64,000 nt of DNA from contig JAFEDS010000029.1 of NCBI GenBank assembly GCA_018241505.1, forward strand, positions 105,739 through 169,738, given 5' to 3'. Position 1 is the stretch's first letter. Every line of letters starts with the position of its first letter. The stretch is from Pseudomonadota bacterium. GTDB taxonomy: Bacteria > Pseudomonadota > Gammaproteobacteria > Steroidobacterales > Steroidobacteraceae. A program made the translations under genes and the position numbers. Positions 42,853-52,457 of the stretch are shown here, in pieces. The notes under the pieces are model-generated. The model saw only the letters and a list, made by a program, of their open reading frames with translations, ran no database searches and was not told where the DNA came from.

Positions 42853-44719
42853 CCCGGAAGCGCGGCACCGGATGTGGATCGCTACTGATGAGTTGGCGCT
42901 GTGCCTCCGGGGTCATGGCAGCGCCAGTGGCCTGCCCCCACGATATGAAGAACTGCTGTTCGGGCGTAAATCCGTCCACGACTGGAACAGGGTGCGTCCG
43001 CATCGACTGCTCCAGCGCCGCATACGCAATATGGACGCCGGCGAGATCGGCAAACGCCTCGCCCAACACCCGCTTCCCATCGAGGTGTGTGCCCGGCTCG
43101 ACAATATAGTTCTCAAACTGATCCACGACACACTGACTGTGCTGTGTGAATTGTTGGCGATCGGCATCGGTCCACCAATTGGTAGGATACCCCTGCACAT
43201 CGTTGGCAGCCCCCAGGCTATCAATGAAATGAGTCAGATCGTGCGCAACGGTTATGCCGAACGCGCCGTAATTGACCGCATCGGTGGCATCAGGATTGAA
43301 AAAAGGCGGCTGCAGCAGGCCCGCAGGCAAGACCATCTTGTTGAGCTCCACTATGAGATACCCATCGGCCGATGACGGCGTCGGAGCGGGCAGCCAGAAG
43401 TCGCGCGGGGCGGGCTTACCAACCTGTCGCCGGTCCTGCTCCACGTTGAAGCGACGACCCGCTACGACGTTCAGCCAAAGCGTATCCCGCCGGACGAGGA
43501 CGCCTGAATAGTCCTTCCAATGATCGGGATATCCCACCTGCACGTCGGTGGTCGCCAGTTTTTGCAGAGCGATTGCTTTCGTCTTCGGTGCCATCCACTG
43601 CACCGTACTGAATTGTTCCCTGAGTGACGCTCTCAAATTGCGCACCACCTCTTCGGCTTTCGCCTTGGCCGCTGGCGGGAAATAGACCTTCACATACTCC
43701 TGGGCGAGTGCATCGCCAAACAAAGAGTCGGTTGTCTCCACACACGCTTGCGCACGCCCCTGCTTGGTGCCGCCGGGAAGGAACGGCGACGCCGCTTCCA
43801 ACAGACGCCACTGGAGGTATGCCTTCCACGTCGCAATGGGTTTGTGCGCCAGCTCGGTGTCGAACTGCCGCAGAAGCTTGGGTTCCGCTATGTTGACCGG
43901 GACCTTGGGCAAGCCGGCCTCGTTGAAATACGCATCCCAGTCGAAGTGAGGCGCCAAGGCCTTCAGTTGCGCGAGCGTCATCATGTGGTCGGTGGCCACC
44001 GGGTCCGCGGCCGTGGCGCTGTCCATCGAAGCCGCCGCGAGCCGTGTCTCCAGCGACAAAATGTCGGCTGCTGCCGCTCGGGCCCGCTCATTGGATAGCC
44101 CACCTGACTTCAAAACGGTCGCCACATGTGCCAGATAGGTATCACGCGCCTGCACGAAGCGGGGTTCGCTGCGCGAGTAAGCGTCACGATCGGGCAGACC
44201 CAGCGCGGCGGCGTTGAAGGCGGCCACGAAATGCAATGGATCGTGATACCCGGGCGTGCTGCTGCTGTCGAAACCCACCGTGATCGCCAGATCTTGTAGG
44301 CGACGGATGTTGCGCTCCAGGTCGGCCAAAGTGCGCACCTGGTCAATCTGTGCCAACAGCGGCTGAAGCGGAACAATACCCGCGGTCCTTACGGCCGCTT
44401 CATCCATGCACGAGGCATAGAAGTCACCCGCCACCTGCTGTGGGCTACCCCGGGGCCAACTCTTCCTGGCGGCTGTCGCCTCCAACACCCGCTGTTGCCG
44501 ATGCCAGTTGTCATTGTGCGAGGCAACTCGCCGGCTCCATCTCGGTAACGAGGCGGGAACGGGGTTCTGCGCGCGCCAGGTACCGTTTGCAAACTCGTAG
44601 AAGTCGGTGCACGCCGCGACTTTTCGGTCCAAATCGCGGCTTTGAATCCCCTCGAGGGCAGCGTCGGCCATCGGGGTCACCAACGCCAGCGCGAAAGAAA
44701 TGCCGAGAGTCCTGAGCAT
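42749..44719 (-). CDS. M13 (neprilysin-like) metallopeptidase with altered active-site motif
   Basis: The 656-residue secreted protein has a signal peptide (MLRTLGISFALALVTPMADA), the N-terminal DFYEFANGTW motif, a YLIVELNKMVLPAGLLQPPFF region, and a C-terminal GEAFADLAGVHIAYAAL and SKRCQAW ending. The zinc motif normally HExxH reads HDLTH here, with Asp for the catalytic Glu. M13 enzymes cleave peptides in the periplasm. This copy is likely weak or inactive and could act as a binding or chaperone-like protein. Otherwise full length. Confidence 0.9.
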   Translation of the reverse strand: MLRTLGISFALALVTPMADAALEGIQSRDLDRKVAACTDFYEFANGTWRAQNPVPASLPRWSRRVASHNDNWHRQQRVLEATAARKSWPRGSPQQVAGDFYASCMDEAAVRTAGIVPLQPLLAQIDQVRTLADLERNIRRLQDLAITVGFDSSSTPGYHDPLHFVAAFNAAALGLPDRDAYSRSEPRFVQARDTYLAHVATVLKSGGLSNERARAAAADILSLETRLAAASMDSATAADPVATDHMMTLAQLKALAPHFDWDAYFNEAGLPKVPVNIAEPKLLRQFDTELAHKPIATWKAYLQWRLLEAASPFLPGGTKQGRAQACVETTDSLFGDALAQEYVKVYFPPAAKAKAEEVVRNLRASLREQFSTVQWMAPKTKAIALQKLATTDVQVGYPDHWKDYSGVLVRRDTLWLNVVAGRRFNVEQDRRQVGKPAPRDFWLPAPTPSSADGYLIVELNKMVLPAGLLQPPFFNPDATDAVNYGAFGITVAHDLTHFIDSLGAANDVQGYPTNWWTDADRQQFTQHSQCVVDQFENYIVEPGTHLDGKRVLGEAFADLAGVHIAYAALEQSMRTHPVPVVDGFTPEQQFFISWGQATGAAMTPEAQRQLISSDPHPVPRFRVIGPLANSPEFQQAFSCKTPSQMIRPASKRCQAW

Positions 44720-44936
44720 GCGGCGTTCCGGGTATAGCGGCTAACTCCCGAAAGTGTGCGCCGTCGCGGCGAGCAGTTACGAGGCTCTCGAGGGTCAAAC
44801 ATGGGACAAAAAAGGCCACTGCCGGCGTCAGGGGAACGCCGTGTCTGTTTCGGTCCGCTGCGTGGCGTCGTTGAGCATTTTCGCAACGGCCGATCTCTCG
44901 CACTCTTCCGGAAACAACATCTAGAGGACGCTGCGC

Positions 44937-47753
44937 ATGCAACTCGAACGTACCACGGCCGGCCATTGTCTCGGATTCGGAACGGTCGCCGGCGCCTGGA
45001 TCATGGCGGGCCTGCTGTCACCCGCTTACGCGCAAACACCCCGGGTGGCCGCGTCCGATATCCCGATGACGGAGGTGGTAGTAACGGGCTCCATGCTGCG
45101 CCGAACCGACACCGAAACTGAGTCGCCTGTCACAACACTTACGTCTGAAGACATTCAAAAGAGCGGGCTCACAACCATTGCCGACGTGGTGCGCACCGTC
45201 TCAGCGGACAACAGCGGCACCATTCCAACCGCGTTCGGCGCCGGATTTGCCGCCGGAGCATCCGGCGTAGCGCTACGCGGGCTGACAGTCAATTCGACCC
45301 TGGTGTTGATCGACGGCCGGCGCGCCGCACCGTATGCGGTGGCCGACGACGGGCAACGCTCGTTCGTTGATCTGAACACCATCCCGCTCGATTCCGTTGA
45401 GCGCGTGGAAGTGCTGAAGGATGGCGCATCGTCGATCTACGGTGCGGACGCGATCGCCGGCGTCGTCAACGTCATTCTCAAGAAAGAATATCGAGGGGCG
45501 GAGCTGTATGCCGAGGCAGGCAAGGGCCAACATCCAGGCGGTGGCACGGAGCGCTTCACAGCGAGCCTCGGCACCGGGGAGCTGACCACCGATCGTTTCA
45601 ACGCCTACGTCAATTTCGAGTTTCAAGGCGATTCGCGTGTCCTGACACGCGATCGCCCGTTTCCGTTCAACACCTTTGACCTGTCGCCCATTGGTGGGAC
45701 CAACTCCCTGGCCGGGTTCCCGGGGTCCTTCACGGGAACCCCGACGGCCATCGTCGCGCCCGCCACGCTGGCGCCCGACGCACCCGCTCCAGGTTATCTG
45801 AACACGACTTTGGCCGGCGCGTACCGCCTTCTAGGATCAGGGCGGTGCGCCGGGCTGGCGAGCACCGCCGCCTCGGCGCCGTCACAGATCGACACCCTGA
45901 CTGACAACTACTGCCTGCAGAATCGAGCCGCCTATATCGATGATCAGCCGGCGCAGCAACGGGTCGGCGTGTCGGCGCGCTTCACGGTCCAGCTCGGCAA
46001 CGATATCAATGCCTACACGAACGCCAGCTACTACCAGAACACCGTCATCATCGACGCTCCGCCTTCGTCGATCCAGGCGCCGGTCTCGGTCAACACGAAC
46101 AACATCGCCCTGCCACCGACCTTGCCGGGCGGCGGACTGAACCCCAACAATCCTTTTGCCGCCGCCGGTCAATATGCACTGATTCAATACGCGTTCGGCG
46201 ACATCCCCGCTCTGAATATTCTCGAGAATCACAACCTGCGCTGGGTGACCGGCCTCAAGGGCTCGAAGTGGGGCTGGGATTTCGATACCGGGCTCGTGAT
46301 CAATCACACCTGGCTGGACACGGACACGCGAGGCTTGTTGAACGGACCGGCCTTGTTGGCCGCCGTCACGAACGGTACGTACAACTTTGTAGACCCGTCC
46401 GCCAATACCGCTGCCGAGCGCGCAGCCCTGTCACCGGATTTGATCAAGACGTCCACCACCGACCTGGATTCATTCGATCTGAAGCTCTCGCGCGAGCTGT
46501 GGAACCTTCCCGGCGGCCCGTTAGGCTTGGGTTTGGGCGCCGAGGTTCGCTACGAGGCACAGGCCGACCCTGCGCTCAACCCGAACAACGAGGTGCAGGG
46601 CCTGGGCATCGCCCAAACCGCGGGCTCACGCCGCGTCGAGGCGGCCTACTTCGAAGTCGGCGCGCCGCTCATCAAGATGCTGAATGTCGATGTGTCCGGA
46701 CGCTATGACCACTACTCGGATTTCGGCAATGCCTTCACGCCGAAGGTGGGATTCAAGCTCAATCCCATCCGGCAAATTGCGCTGCGGGGAACCTATTCCC
46801 GAGGGTTCCGCGCGCCTGCCTTTGCGGAGAATGGTTCGAGCTCCTCGGAAGGCTTCATCACCAAGCAACTGCCTGCGTTCTTCTGTGCGCTTCACAGTGC
46901 GGCGTACTGCCTGCCCTACCCGTTGGCGCTGTTGTCCTCCGCCAATCCCAACATCCAACCGGAAAAGTCGGACAGCTATACCTTCGGGGTGGTTCTCGAA
47001 CCCTCGACGCACTTCAGTGCATCGATCGATGCCTACGCCATCAAGAAAAGCAACGTTATCACGGCGCCGGACGCGCGCGTTGCGCTGACACCCTATCTGC
47101 TGGGTCAGCCACTGCCACCCGGATCGAGTGTGATTCCAGACCTGCCGGACCCGGCAAACCCTACGGCCCTGGCACGTCCCGCGGTCCTCGTCGGGCTGTA
47201 TGCCAATGCGAACTCACTGCGAACCGATGGCCTCGACCTCGATCTACGCGGCAACTTCACGTTTGGCGACTACGGCAAGTGGACCAGCGATCTTTCGCTG
47301 ACCAAGATATTCAGTTTCAAGTTGGTTTTTCCGGACGGCACGAGTGACCAGTATGTCGGTACACAGGCACCCTATGCCCTGTCCTCAGGTGCGGGAACTC
47401 CACGCTATCGCGGCGCCTGGGTCAACTCCTATGCGATGGGTCCCGTTTCCTTGACATTGACAACCTACTACACCAGCGGCTTTCGCGAGACCGCCATCGA
47501 CGCCACCGGCGATCCCCAGGCGTGCCTGTACAGCGACACCTTCTGCCATGTCGCCTCATTTATCGATATGGACTTGACCGGTATCTACAAATTCAACGAT
47601 CACCTGAGCACATCTTTCACCGTGGCGAACCTCCTGGATCGCCTGCCACCGATCGACCCGGCGGACTACGCCGGGCAGAACTACAATCCCACTTACGCAC
47701 AAGCGGGCATCATCGGGCGCTTCTTCAAGATTGGTGTGAGCTACAAGCTCTAG
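44937..47753 (+). CDS. TonB-dependent outer-membrane receptor
   Basis: The 938-residue protein has a signal peptide ending at SPAYA, a TonB-box-like MTEVVVTGS, a plug domain (ESPVTTLTSEDIQKSGLTTIADVVRTVS; LRGLTVNSTLVLIDGRRAAP; VERVEVLKDGASSIYGADAIAGVVNVIL) and a beta-barrel ending with GRFFKIGVSYKL, whose C-terminal aromatic-hydrophobic strand is standard. Long-barrel, iron- or polysaccharide-type receptor; the ligand is unknown. It is divergent from the M13 peptidase gene (217 bases) and followed by a remnant and the haloperoxidase gene. Confidence 0.95.
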   Translation: MQLERTTAGHCLGFGTVAGAWIMAGLLSPAYAQTPRVAASDIPMTEVVVTGSMLRRTDTETESPVTTLTSEDIQKSGLTTIADVVRTVSADNSGTIPTAFGAGFAAGASGVALRGLTVNSTLVLIDGRRAAPYAVADDGQRSFVDLNTIPLDSVERVEVLKDGASSIYGADAIAGVVNVILKKEYRGAELYAEAGKGQHPGGGTERFTASLGTGELTTDRFNAYVNFEFQGDSRVLTRDRPFPFNTFDLSPIGGTNSLAGFPGSFTGTPTAIVAPATLAPDAPAPGYLNTTLAGAYRLLGSGRCAGLASTAASAPSQIDTLTDNYCLQNRAAYIDDQPAQQRVGVSARFTVQLGNDINAYTNASYYQNTVIIDAPPSSIQAPVSVNTNNIALPPTLPGGGLNPNNPFAAAGQYALIQYAFGDIPALNILENHNLRWVTGLKGSKWGWDFDTGLVINHTWLDTDTRGLLNGPALLAAVTNGTYNFVDPSANTAAERAALSPDLIKTSTTDLDSFDLKLSRELWNLPGGPLGLGLGAEVRYEAQADPALNPNNEVQGLGIAQTAGSRRVEAAYFEVGAPLIKMLNVDVSGRYDHYSDFGNAFTPKVGFKLNPIRQIALRGTYSRGFRAPAFAENGSSSSEGFITKQLPAFFCALHSAAYCLPYPLALLSSANPNIQPEKSDSYTFGVVLEPSTHFSASIDAYAIKKSNVITAPDARVALTPYLLGQPLPPGSSVIPDLPDPANPTALARPAVLVGLYANANSLRTDGLDLDLRGNFTFGDYGKWTSDLSLTKIFSFKLVFPDGTSDQYVGTQAPYALSSGAGTPRYRGAWVNSYAMGPVSLTLTTYYTSGFRETAIDATGDPQACLYSDTFCHVASFIDMDLTGIYKFNDHLSTSFTVANLLDRLPPIDPADYAGQNYNPTYAQAGIIGRFFKIGVSYKL

Positions 47754-47771
47754 AAGCGCCCGACTCAGCTC

Positions 47772-47960
47772 TCAGCGCGTGGTAATCGCGAAGCCAGCCG
47801 TTGCGAACGACGTTGCGCTGGTCTTCGCTCCCAGGATGGCACCCGGCCCTGCATTGCCCCCCCACCAGAATGGTGTCGGCCGCAACGTCACTGTCCAGCA
47901 CCTGGCTGATCGACCGACAGGCGGCCGCCTGTGCGCGACCCGGAACACTCGCTTCGCCAC
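47772..47960 (-). pseudogene. Remnant of a beta-helix protein gene (related to the gene at 57.9 kb)
   Basis: Minus-strand translation gives ACRSISQVLDSDVAADTILVG in one phase and, after a run of seven C/G, AKTSATSFATAGFAITTR then stop in the next. The intact beta-helix protein at 57.9 kb has PCRSISQAIENASPGDTISVG near its start and FKPFATGDFAITTVP at its end. So the start and end of such a gene survive with the middle deleted and one frameshift at the homopolymer. Confidence 0.5.
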
Positions 47961-48031
47961 TCACGCGAATAACTCCCTCAAAACCACAGTCCTGATCCGA
48001 AGGGAGAGAACCATTCACGAGGGAGAGGCTC

Positions 48032-49366
48032 ATGCTGCGATTCTGGCTGTCGGCGGCGCTCTTGTGCGCCAGCGCGTTGGTGTCGGCGAATCCACTACCC
48101 AACCCCGATTCCGCAATGGAGTCGAGCGATGAGGTGGTGCAGTGGAACAAGACTCTGCTTTCCATAGTTCGCATGAAGGGAGCACAACCGGCGACGTTAC
48201 ACCCCACGCGCAGCTTCGCGATGCTGCATGTCGCCATTTACGACGCGGTCAATTCAATCGAACCTACACACAAGCCGTATCTCGTCCATATTGAGCGCGT
48301 CTCGCCGCATGCATCGCGGCGGGCAGCAATCGCCAGCGCCGCGCATGAGATCCTGGTCACTCTCTATCCGACGTTTCAAACGACGCTCGACCAACAATTC
48401 GAGATGACGTTGGCGGATATCGCAGACGGACCGGAAAAATCCGCTGGAACCGCTGTGGGTCGAGCCGTGGGCCTGGCGACGTTGGCGGCCCGGAAAGACG
48501 ACGGCTCCGGCGAAATGCCCATTCCCTATGTGTTCGGCACCCATCCCGGAGACTATCAAAGCACTCCGACCAACTTCCCCAAGCAGCCCCAATTTACACA
48601 CTGGTCGCGAGTCACCCCCTTCGTCCTCGAGCGAGCCAGGCAATTCCGACCTGCCCCGCCACCGCTACTGACGAGCCCCGAATACACCGCGGCGTTCAAA
48701 CAGGTGAAGGAAGTGGGTATCGCCAGTACCGCCAATCCGCCATCCGAAACCACAACCATCGGCTTGTTCTGGAACGGCGCCATTCAGAACTATTGGAACG
48801 AGATTACCCAGACAGAAGTCAAGGCGCGTCACCTCACGACCGCACAGACTGCGCGCGCCTTTGCACTTCTAAATGTTACTTTGGCCGATGAAGTGATCGC
48901 GTTCTATGACGCCAAGTACACCTACAACTTCTGGCGCCCCGTAACCGCGATTCGCGCGGCGGACAAAGACGGGAATCCCCAGACTGTGAAAGATGCGAAC
49001 TGGTTGCCGCAATCCATGAATACTGCGCCCGACCCATCCTATCCCGGCGCACATGCCGCCATCAGCGCAGGTGGCGCGTTCGTACTGACGAAGCTCTTCG
49101 GTCACCACAGGTTGCATTTGAAAGTCACGTCCGAAACGCTTCCGGGCGTCATCCGGTCATTTGACAGCTTCGCGGCCGTCAGGGACGAAGCGAGCGTGAG
49201 TCGCGTCTTCGCGGGACAACATTTCAGTACGGACGAGGCGGCAGGCGAGGTGCTCGGCAAAGCCGTGGCTGAATTTGCGGTTAGAAACGTGATGACTCGC
49301 GCCAAGCGAGGCGATCGCGATGATGACAACGACCGCGACGACGACTCATCCGGAGACGATGAGTGA
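48032..49366 (+). CDS. Secreted vanadium-dependent haloperoxidase-like (PAP2) protein
   Basis: The 444-residue protein has a signal peptide (MLRFWLSAALLCASALVSA). The vanadate-binding motifs are present: K and R in KYTYNFWRP, the Ser/Gly/His loop PSYPGAHAAIS, and RVFAGQHFSTDEAAG with Arg and catalytic His. Such enzymes oxidise halides with H2O2, or act as acid phosphatases. The C-terminus adds a highly acidic tail (RGDRDDDNDRDDDSSGDDE), which may bind Ca2+ or be disordered. Convergent with the DUF885 gene with a 21-base overlap. Confidence 0.9.
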   Translation: MLRFWLSAALLCASALVSANPLPNPDSAMESSDEVVQWNKTLLSIVRMKGAQPATLHPTRSFAMLHVAIYDAVNSIEPTHKPYLVHIERVSPHASRRAAIASAAHEILVTLYPTFQTTLDQQFEMTLADIADGPEKSAGTAVGRAVGLATLAARKDDGSGEMPIPYVFGTHPGDYQSTPTNFPKQPQFTHWSRVTPFVLERARQFRPAPPPLLTSPEYTAAFKQVKEVGIASTANPPSETTTIGLFWNGAIQNYWNEITQTEVKARHLTTAQTARAFALLNVTLADEVIAFYDAKYTYNFWRPVTAIRAADKDGNPQTVKDANWLPQSMNTAPDPSYPGAHAAISAGGAFVLTKLFGHHRLHLKVTSETLPGVIRSFDSFAAVRDEASVSRVFAGQHFSTDEAAGEVLGKAVAEFAVRNVMTRAKRGDRDDDNDRDDDSSGDDE

Positions 49367-51169
49367 GCTGCGAGTGATCCACTCTTCGATGACCCGCTCG
49401 AGAACCTCGAGCGGGACTCGACCACAGGCCAGGCCGGCCTCATGGAAGCTCCGGATGTCGTACCGCGAGCCCAGTGCCTTCTGTGCCTTGGCTCGCTGCG
49501 CGGTCCAAACTGTGTGGCCCAACTTGTAACTGCAGGCCTGGCCGGGTTCGACGCAATAGCGCTCCACCTCGCGTGTTGCGAATCCCGCGGTCTCGCCGTC
49601 GAGCTCAGTGAGGTAGCGGATCGCGCGTTCTCGACTCCACCCGAGGTGGTGAATACCCGTATCCACCACGCACCGGCCGGCGCGAAACAATTGGAATCGC
49701 AAATACCCGATACGGCTCGCGGGATCATCCGCATACATACCCATTTCGTCGGCGAGTTGCTCGGCGTACAGCGCCCACCCTTCTGCGTAGCCGGAAAACC
49801 CGTTGCCCCGTCGGATCAGGGGTAGATCCCTCTGGGACAGCGCCAGCCCACCCTGCAGTTGATGTCCGGGCAGCCCCTCGTGAAAGATCGTCGTGGCGAG
49901 TGACCATTTCGGCCACTCCGCACTGTTGTGCAAATTGATGTAGACAATGCCCGGACGCGAGCCATCGAGAGAAGGACTCTCGCTCGAGGCCGCGGAGGCC
50001 CCCGCCTCGAGTTGCGCCGGCACCCGGCGCACCTCGAACCGGTAGGGCGGCAGGCTCTTGAATACCCTTGTCAGCCGCGGCCGAATGGCGTCCAAGCGGC
50101 CATTACAATAGCGAATTGCCTCGGCCTTACCCGCATCCGTATTTGGAAAGAATGAGTCGGGATCGGCGTAAAGCGCCTGAATGCGCTTTGCAATCGTCCC
50201 CTGAGTCAGTCCGCGCAACTCGAGCACCGCATCGAGCCGCCCGCCGATCTCAGCAGCCTGATCCAAACCGAGCTGATGCACCTCAGCGGGGCTGAGCGAG
50301 GTCGTGGTGTTTGATTTCAATGCCGCGGCGTAGAATGCAGGCCCTGCCGCGAAACGGCCGACGCCGGCTTCATGAGTTGCGCTGGTACGAATGGCCTGCA
50401 CTGCTGCGATCTGCCTGTGTAACGCCGGACGCACTCGCTGGTCGAAGAGGCGCTCGGCCTTCTCACCAAAGGAGGCACTCAGACCGAGGCTTCGGGCACG
50501 CCGTGCGATCGAAGTAACAATTACGGTTTGGCCGGCAGGTTTGTTCAGGGCGGCCATCTGCCCCAGGGCTAGATCGAGAATAAAATCCGGCGGCCTCACG
50601 CCCGCCGCACTGTCATGCCGCAGACGCTGCGTCTCCTGGTCCAACTGGACGGCGAAGGCCGAAACCCGGCTCAGGTACGCCTCCGCGTCGCCCACTCCCG
50701 CGATCTGGTGTTGGGTGTCGAGAAACTCCGGTACGCTCTGATAAGCACCCGAGCGTTGACTGATCACATACGGAGACGGGTGATAGCCCAGTGAACCGAA
50801 TCGAAACCGCAGCAGCGCGAGTTGCGCCTCGCGTTCATAGAGCACCGAGTCGTAGTTGATCCGCTCGGTTGCGGTCAGTCCGTCACGGTTGACCGACTTC
50901 AAGAGGCGCAGCCCGGATTCCGCCGCGGTCACGCGTGCCGCGAAGCCCTCGAGCGACTCATCCCGCAGCCGGCCCTTGAGAGCCGCCCGCGCACCGTTGT
51001 CGACTCCCAGTTCAGTGGCACGCTCGGGATCGCGTTTCAACTCAGCATCGAGTATGCGTTCGAACACCTCGTCGAGTTGAACCGCCGCGCGGGCGAGTCC
51101 GTCGGACGGCAGGAGTGCCGTCGACAGGGCCGATAGCAGAAAATCGCGACGATCGAGCATTCTCACCAC
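49346..51169 (-). CDS. Tat-secreted DUF885 family protein (putative metallopeptidase)
   Basis: The 607-residue protein has a twin-arginine leader (LDRRDFLLSALSTALLPSDG) and the DUF885 pattern with the HExxH-like FHEGLPGHQLQ motif, the downstream GYAEGWALYAEQLADEMGMY motif with a possible Glu ligand, and GRCVVDTGIHHLGWSRERA. The family is related to thermolysin-like M32/M3-type peptidases, and members are reported or assumed to be aminopeptidase-like or carboxypeptidase-like. Location periplasmic. The start may be the Met at 51160 rather than 51169. Confidence 0.88.
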   Translation of the reverse strand: MVRMLDRRDFLLSALSTALLPSDGLARAAVQLDEVFERILDAELKRDPERATELGVDNGARAALKGRLRDESLEGFAARVTAAESGLRLLKSVNRDGLTATERINYDSVLYEREAQLALLRFRFGSLGYHPSPYVISQRSGAYQSVPEFLDTQHQIAGVGDAEAYLSRVSAFAVQLDQETQRLRHDSAAGVRPPDFILDLALGQMAALNKPAGQTVIVTSIARRARSLGLSASFGEKAERLFDQRVRPALHRQIAAVQAIRTSATHEAGVGRFAAGPAFYAAALKSNTTTSLSPAEVHQLGLDQAAEIGGRLDAVLELRGLTQGTIAKRIQALYADPDSFFPNTDAGKAEAIRYCNGRLDAIRPRLTRVFKSLPPYRFEVRRVPAQLEAGASAASSESPSLDGSRPGIVYINLHNSAEWPKWSLATTIFHEGLPGHQLQGGLALSQRDLPLIRRGNGFSGYAEGWALYAEQLADEMGMYADDPASRIGYLRFQLFRAGRCVVDTGIHHLGWSRERAIRYLTELDGETAGFATREVERYCVEPGQACSYKLGHTVWTAQRAKAQKALGSRYDIRSFHEAGLACGRVPLEVLERVIEEWITRSSLIVSG

Positions 51170-51299
51170 CCACTTTGGACTTCACGCCGGCTACGATGCC
51201 GCGCCAATTCACGGCCCACAGTTCCTTGGACGCGACCGCGCCCGGCGGTTTCACAACGACTCAGCGCCGTAGAACGTCGTTTGGTCGCGAAGCGGCCGC

Positions 51300-52427
51300 C
51301 TATTTCGTTGGGGGGATAGGCCGTGCGCCGGAATCAGGTCCGGTGACAACCTGCGATGCGCGCTTGGCATCGGCATCGGGAATAAACTGTTTCGCAATCG
51401 CCAGGGCAACCGTGTAAGGCTCCGGATCATTGCGATTCGTCAGGACAATCACCGTGAAATGACTCTTGGGATAACGGACGATGACGTTACGGAAACCCTG
51501 CGTCTCGCCCGAGTGCCACACGGTCGCTCCGCTGATTCGCCAGCCAAACCCGTAATCGACATTCGGATCATCCGTGTGGGTCACGGCCGTAAAGGCGAGC
51601 CGCAGCGACTCCTTGCGCAGCGGCCCATTGCCGTAGAGGGCGTTGTCCCACTTGGCAAGATCGTCGATTGACGAATAGATCCCGCCATCCCCGAGCACGG
51701 CGCTGGTCAGGCTTTGATCGGTCCTCGTCCATGACGGCGTCCCAACACCTGCGCTGTAGCCGTAGGCACGATTCGCGACCCGGGAGACCCCCTCCTGATA
51801 CGCAACCGTTGTCTGCATACCCAGCGGTTGAAATATCCGCTCGTGCAGGAATGAGGCGAAGTCAGTGCCGGCCGCCTTCGCCACAATCAGCGACAACAAC
51901 GAGTAGCCGGTATTGCTGTAAAGATACCGCGTACCCGGCTGAAAGTAGGTATGGTCCTGCTTCTCGAGCAAATGCAGCACGTCAATGTCGTGCAGTTGCC
52001 GCACGGTGTCCGCGGGCATCACCTCTTCATAGTCGATGAGGCCCGATGTGTGTGTCAGAAGTTGGCGGATGGTAATAGCGGCGGTTGCTTCGGGAAGTGT
52101 GGGCAACCATTTCCGGATCGGATCATCCAGGGACAGGCGCCGATCCTGGACCAGGATCAGCACGGCCGCCGCGGTAAACTGTTTGGTCATCGAGGCCAGT
52201 CGATAGTTGGTTGCTGCACTGGCAGGCACAGAGCTCTCGAGATCCGCCATGCCATAGGCCCGGCGCAGAATCGCCCGCCCATCGCGCAATACCAGCACCG
52301 AGGCGCCCGGAACATTTCCCTGGTAGGCGCGCATGAGCCTGTCGATGACGGCGCCAGGGTCGGCGTGGCCGGACCGGCACGCCAGTAGTACCACGCTCGC
52401 AGCGATAGCTCTCAGAAACGGCCGCAT
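51300..52427 (-). CDS. Secreted serine hydrolase, beta-lactamase / esterase class C fold
   Basis: The 375-residue protein has a signal peptide (RAIAASVVLLACRSGHA), the catalytic SxxK tetrad in RLASMTKQF, YSN in RYLYSNTGYS, and HSGETQG in the KTG position. The family covers penicillin-binding proteins, D-aminopeptidases, esterases and beta-lactamases. The third motif reads HSG instead of KTG, more typical of esterases and peptidases than of true AmpC. It lies 30 bases after the NIPSNAP gene on the same strand. Confidence 0.88.
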   Translation of the reverse strand: MRPFLRAIAASVVLLACRSGHADPGAVIDRLMRAYQGNVPGASVLVLRDGRAILRRAYGMADLESSVPASAATNYRLASMTKQFTAAAVLILVQDRRLSLDDPIRKWLPTLPEATAAITIRQLLTHTSGLIDYEEVMPADTVRQLHDIDVLHLLEKQDHTYFQPGTRYLYSNTGYSLLSLIVAKAAGTDFASFLHERIFQPLGMQTTVAYQEGVSRVANRAYGYSAGVGTPSWTRTDQSLTSAVLGDGGIYSSIDDLAKWDNALYGNGPLRKESLRLAFTAVTHTDDPNVDYGFGWRISGATVWHSGETQGFRNVIVRYPKSHFTVIVLTNRNDPEPYTVALAIAKQFIPDADAKRASQVVTGPDSGARPIPPTK

Positions 52428-52457
52428 ATCCGCTCGAGCCTACCGCGGCGGGCGGTA

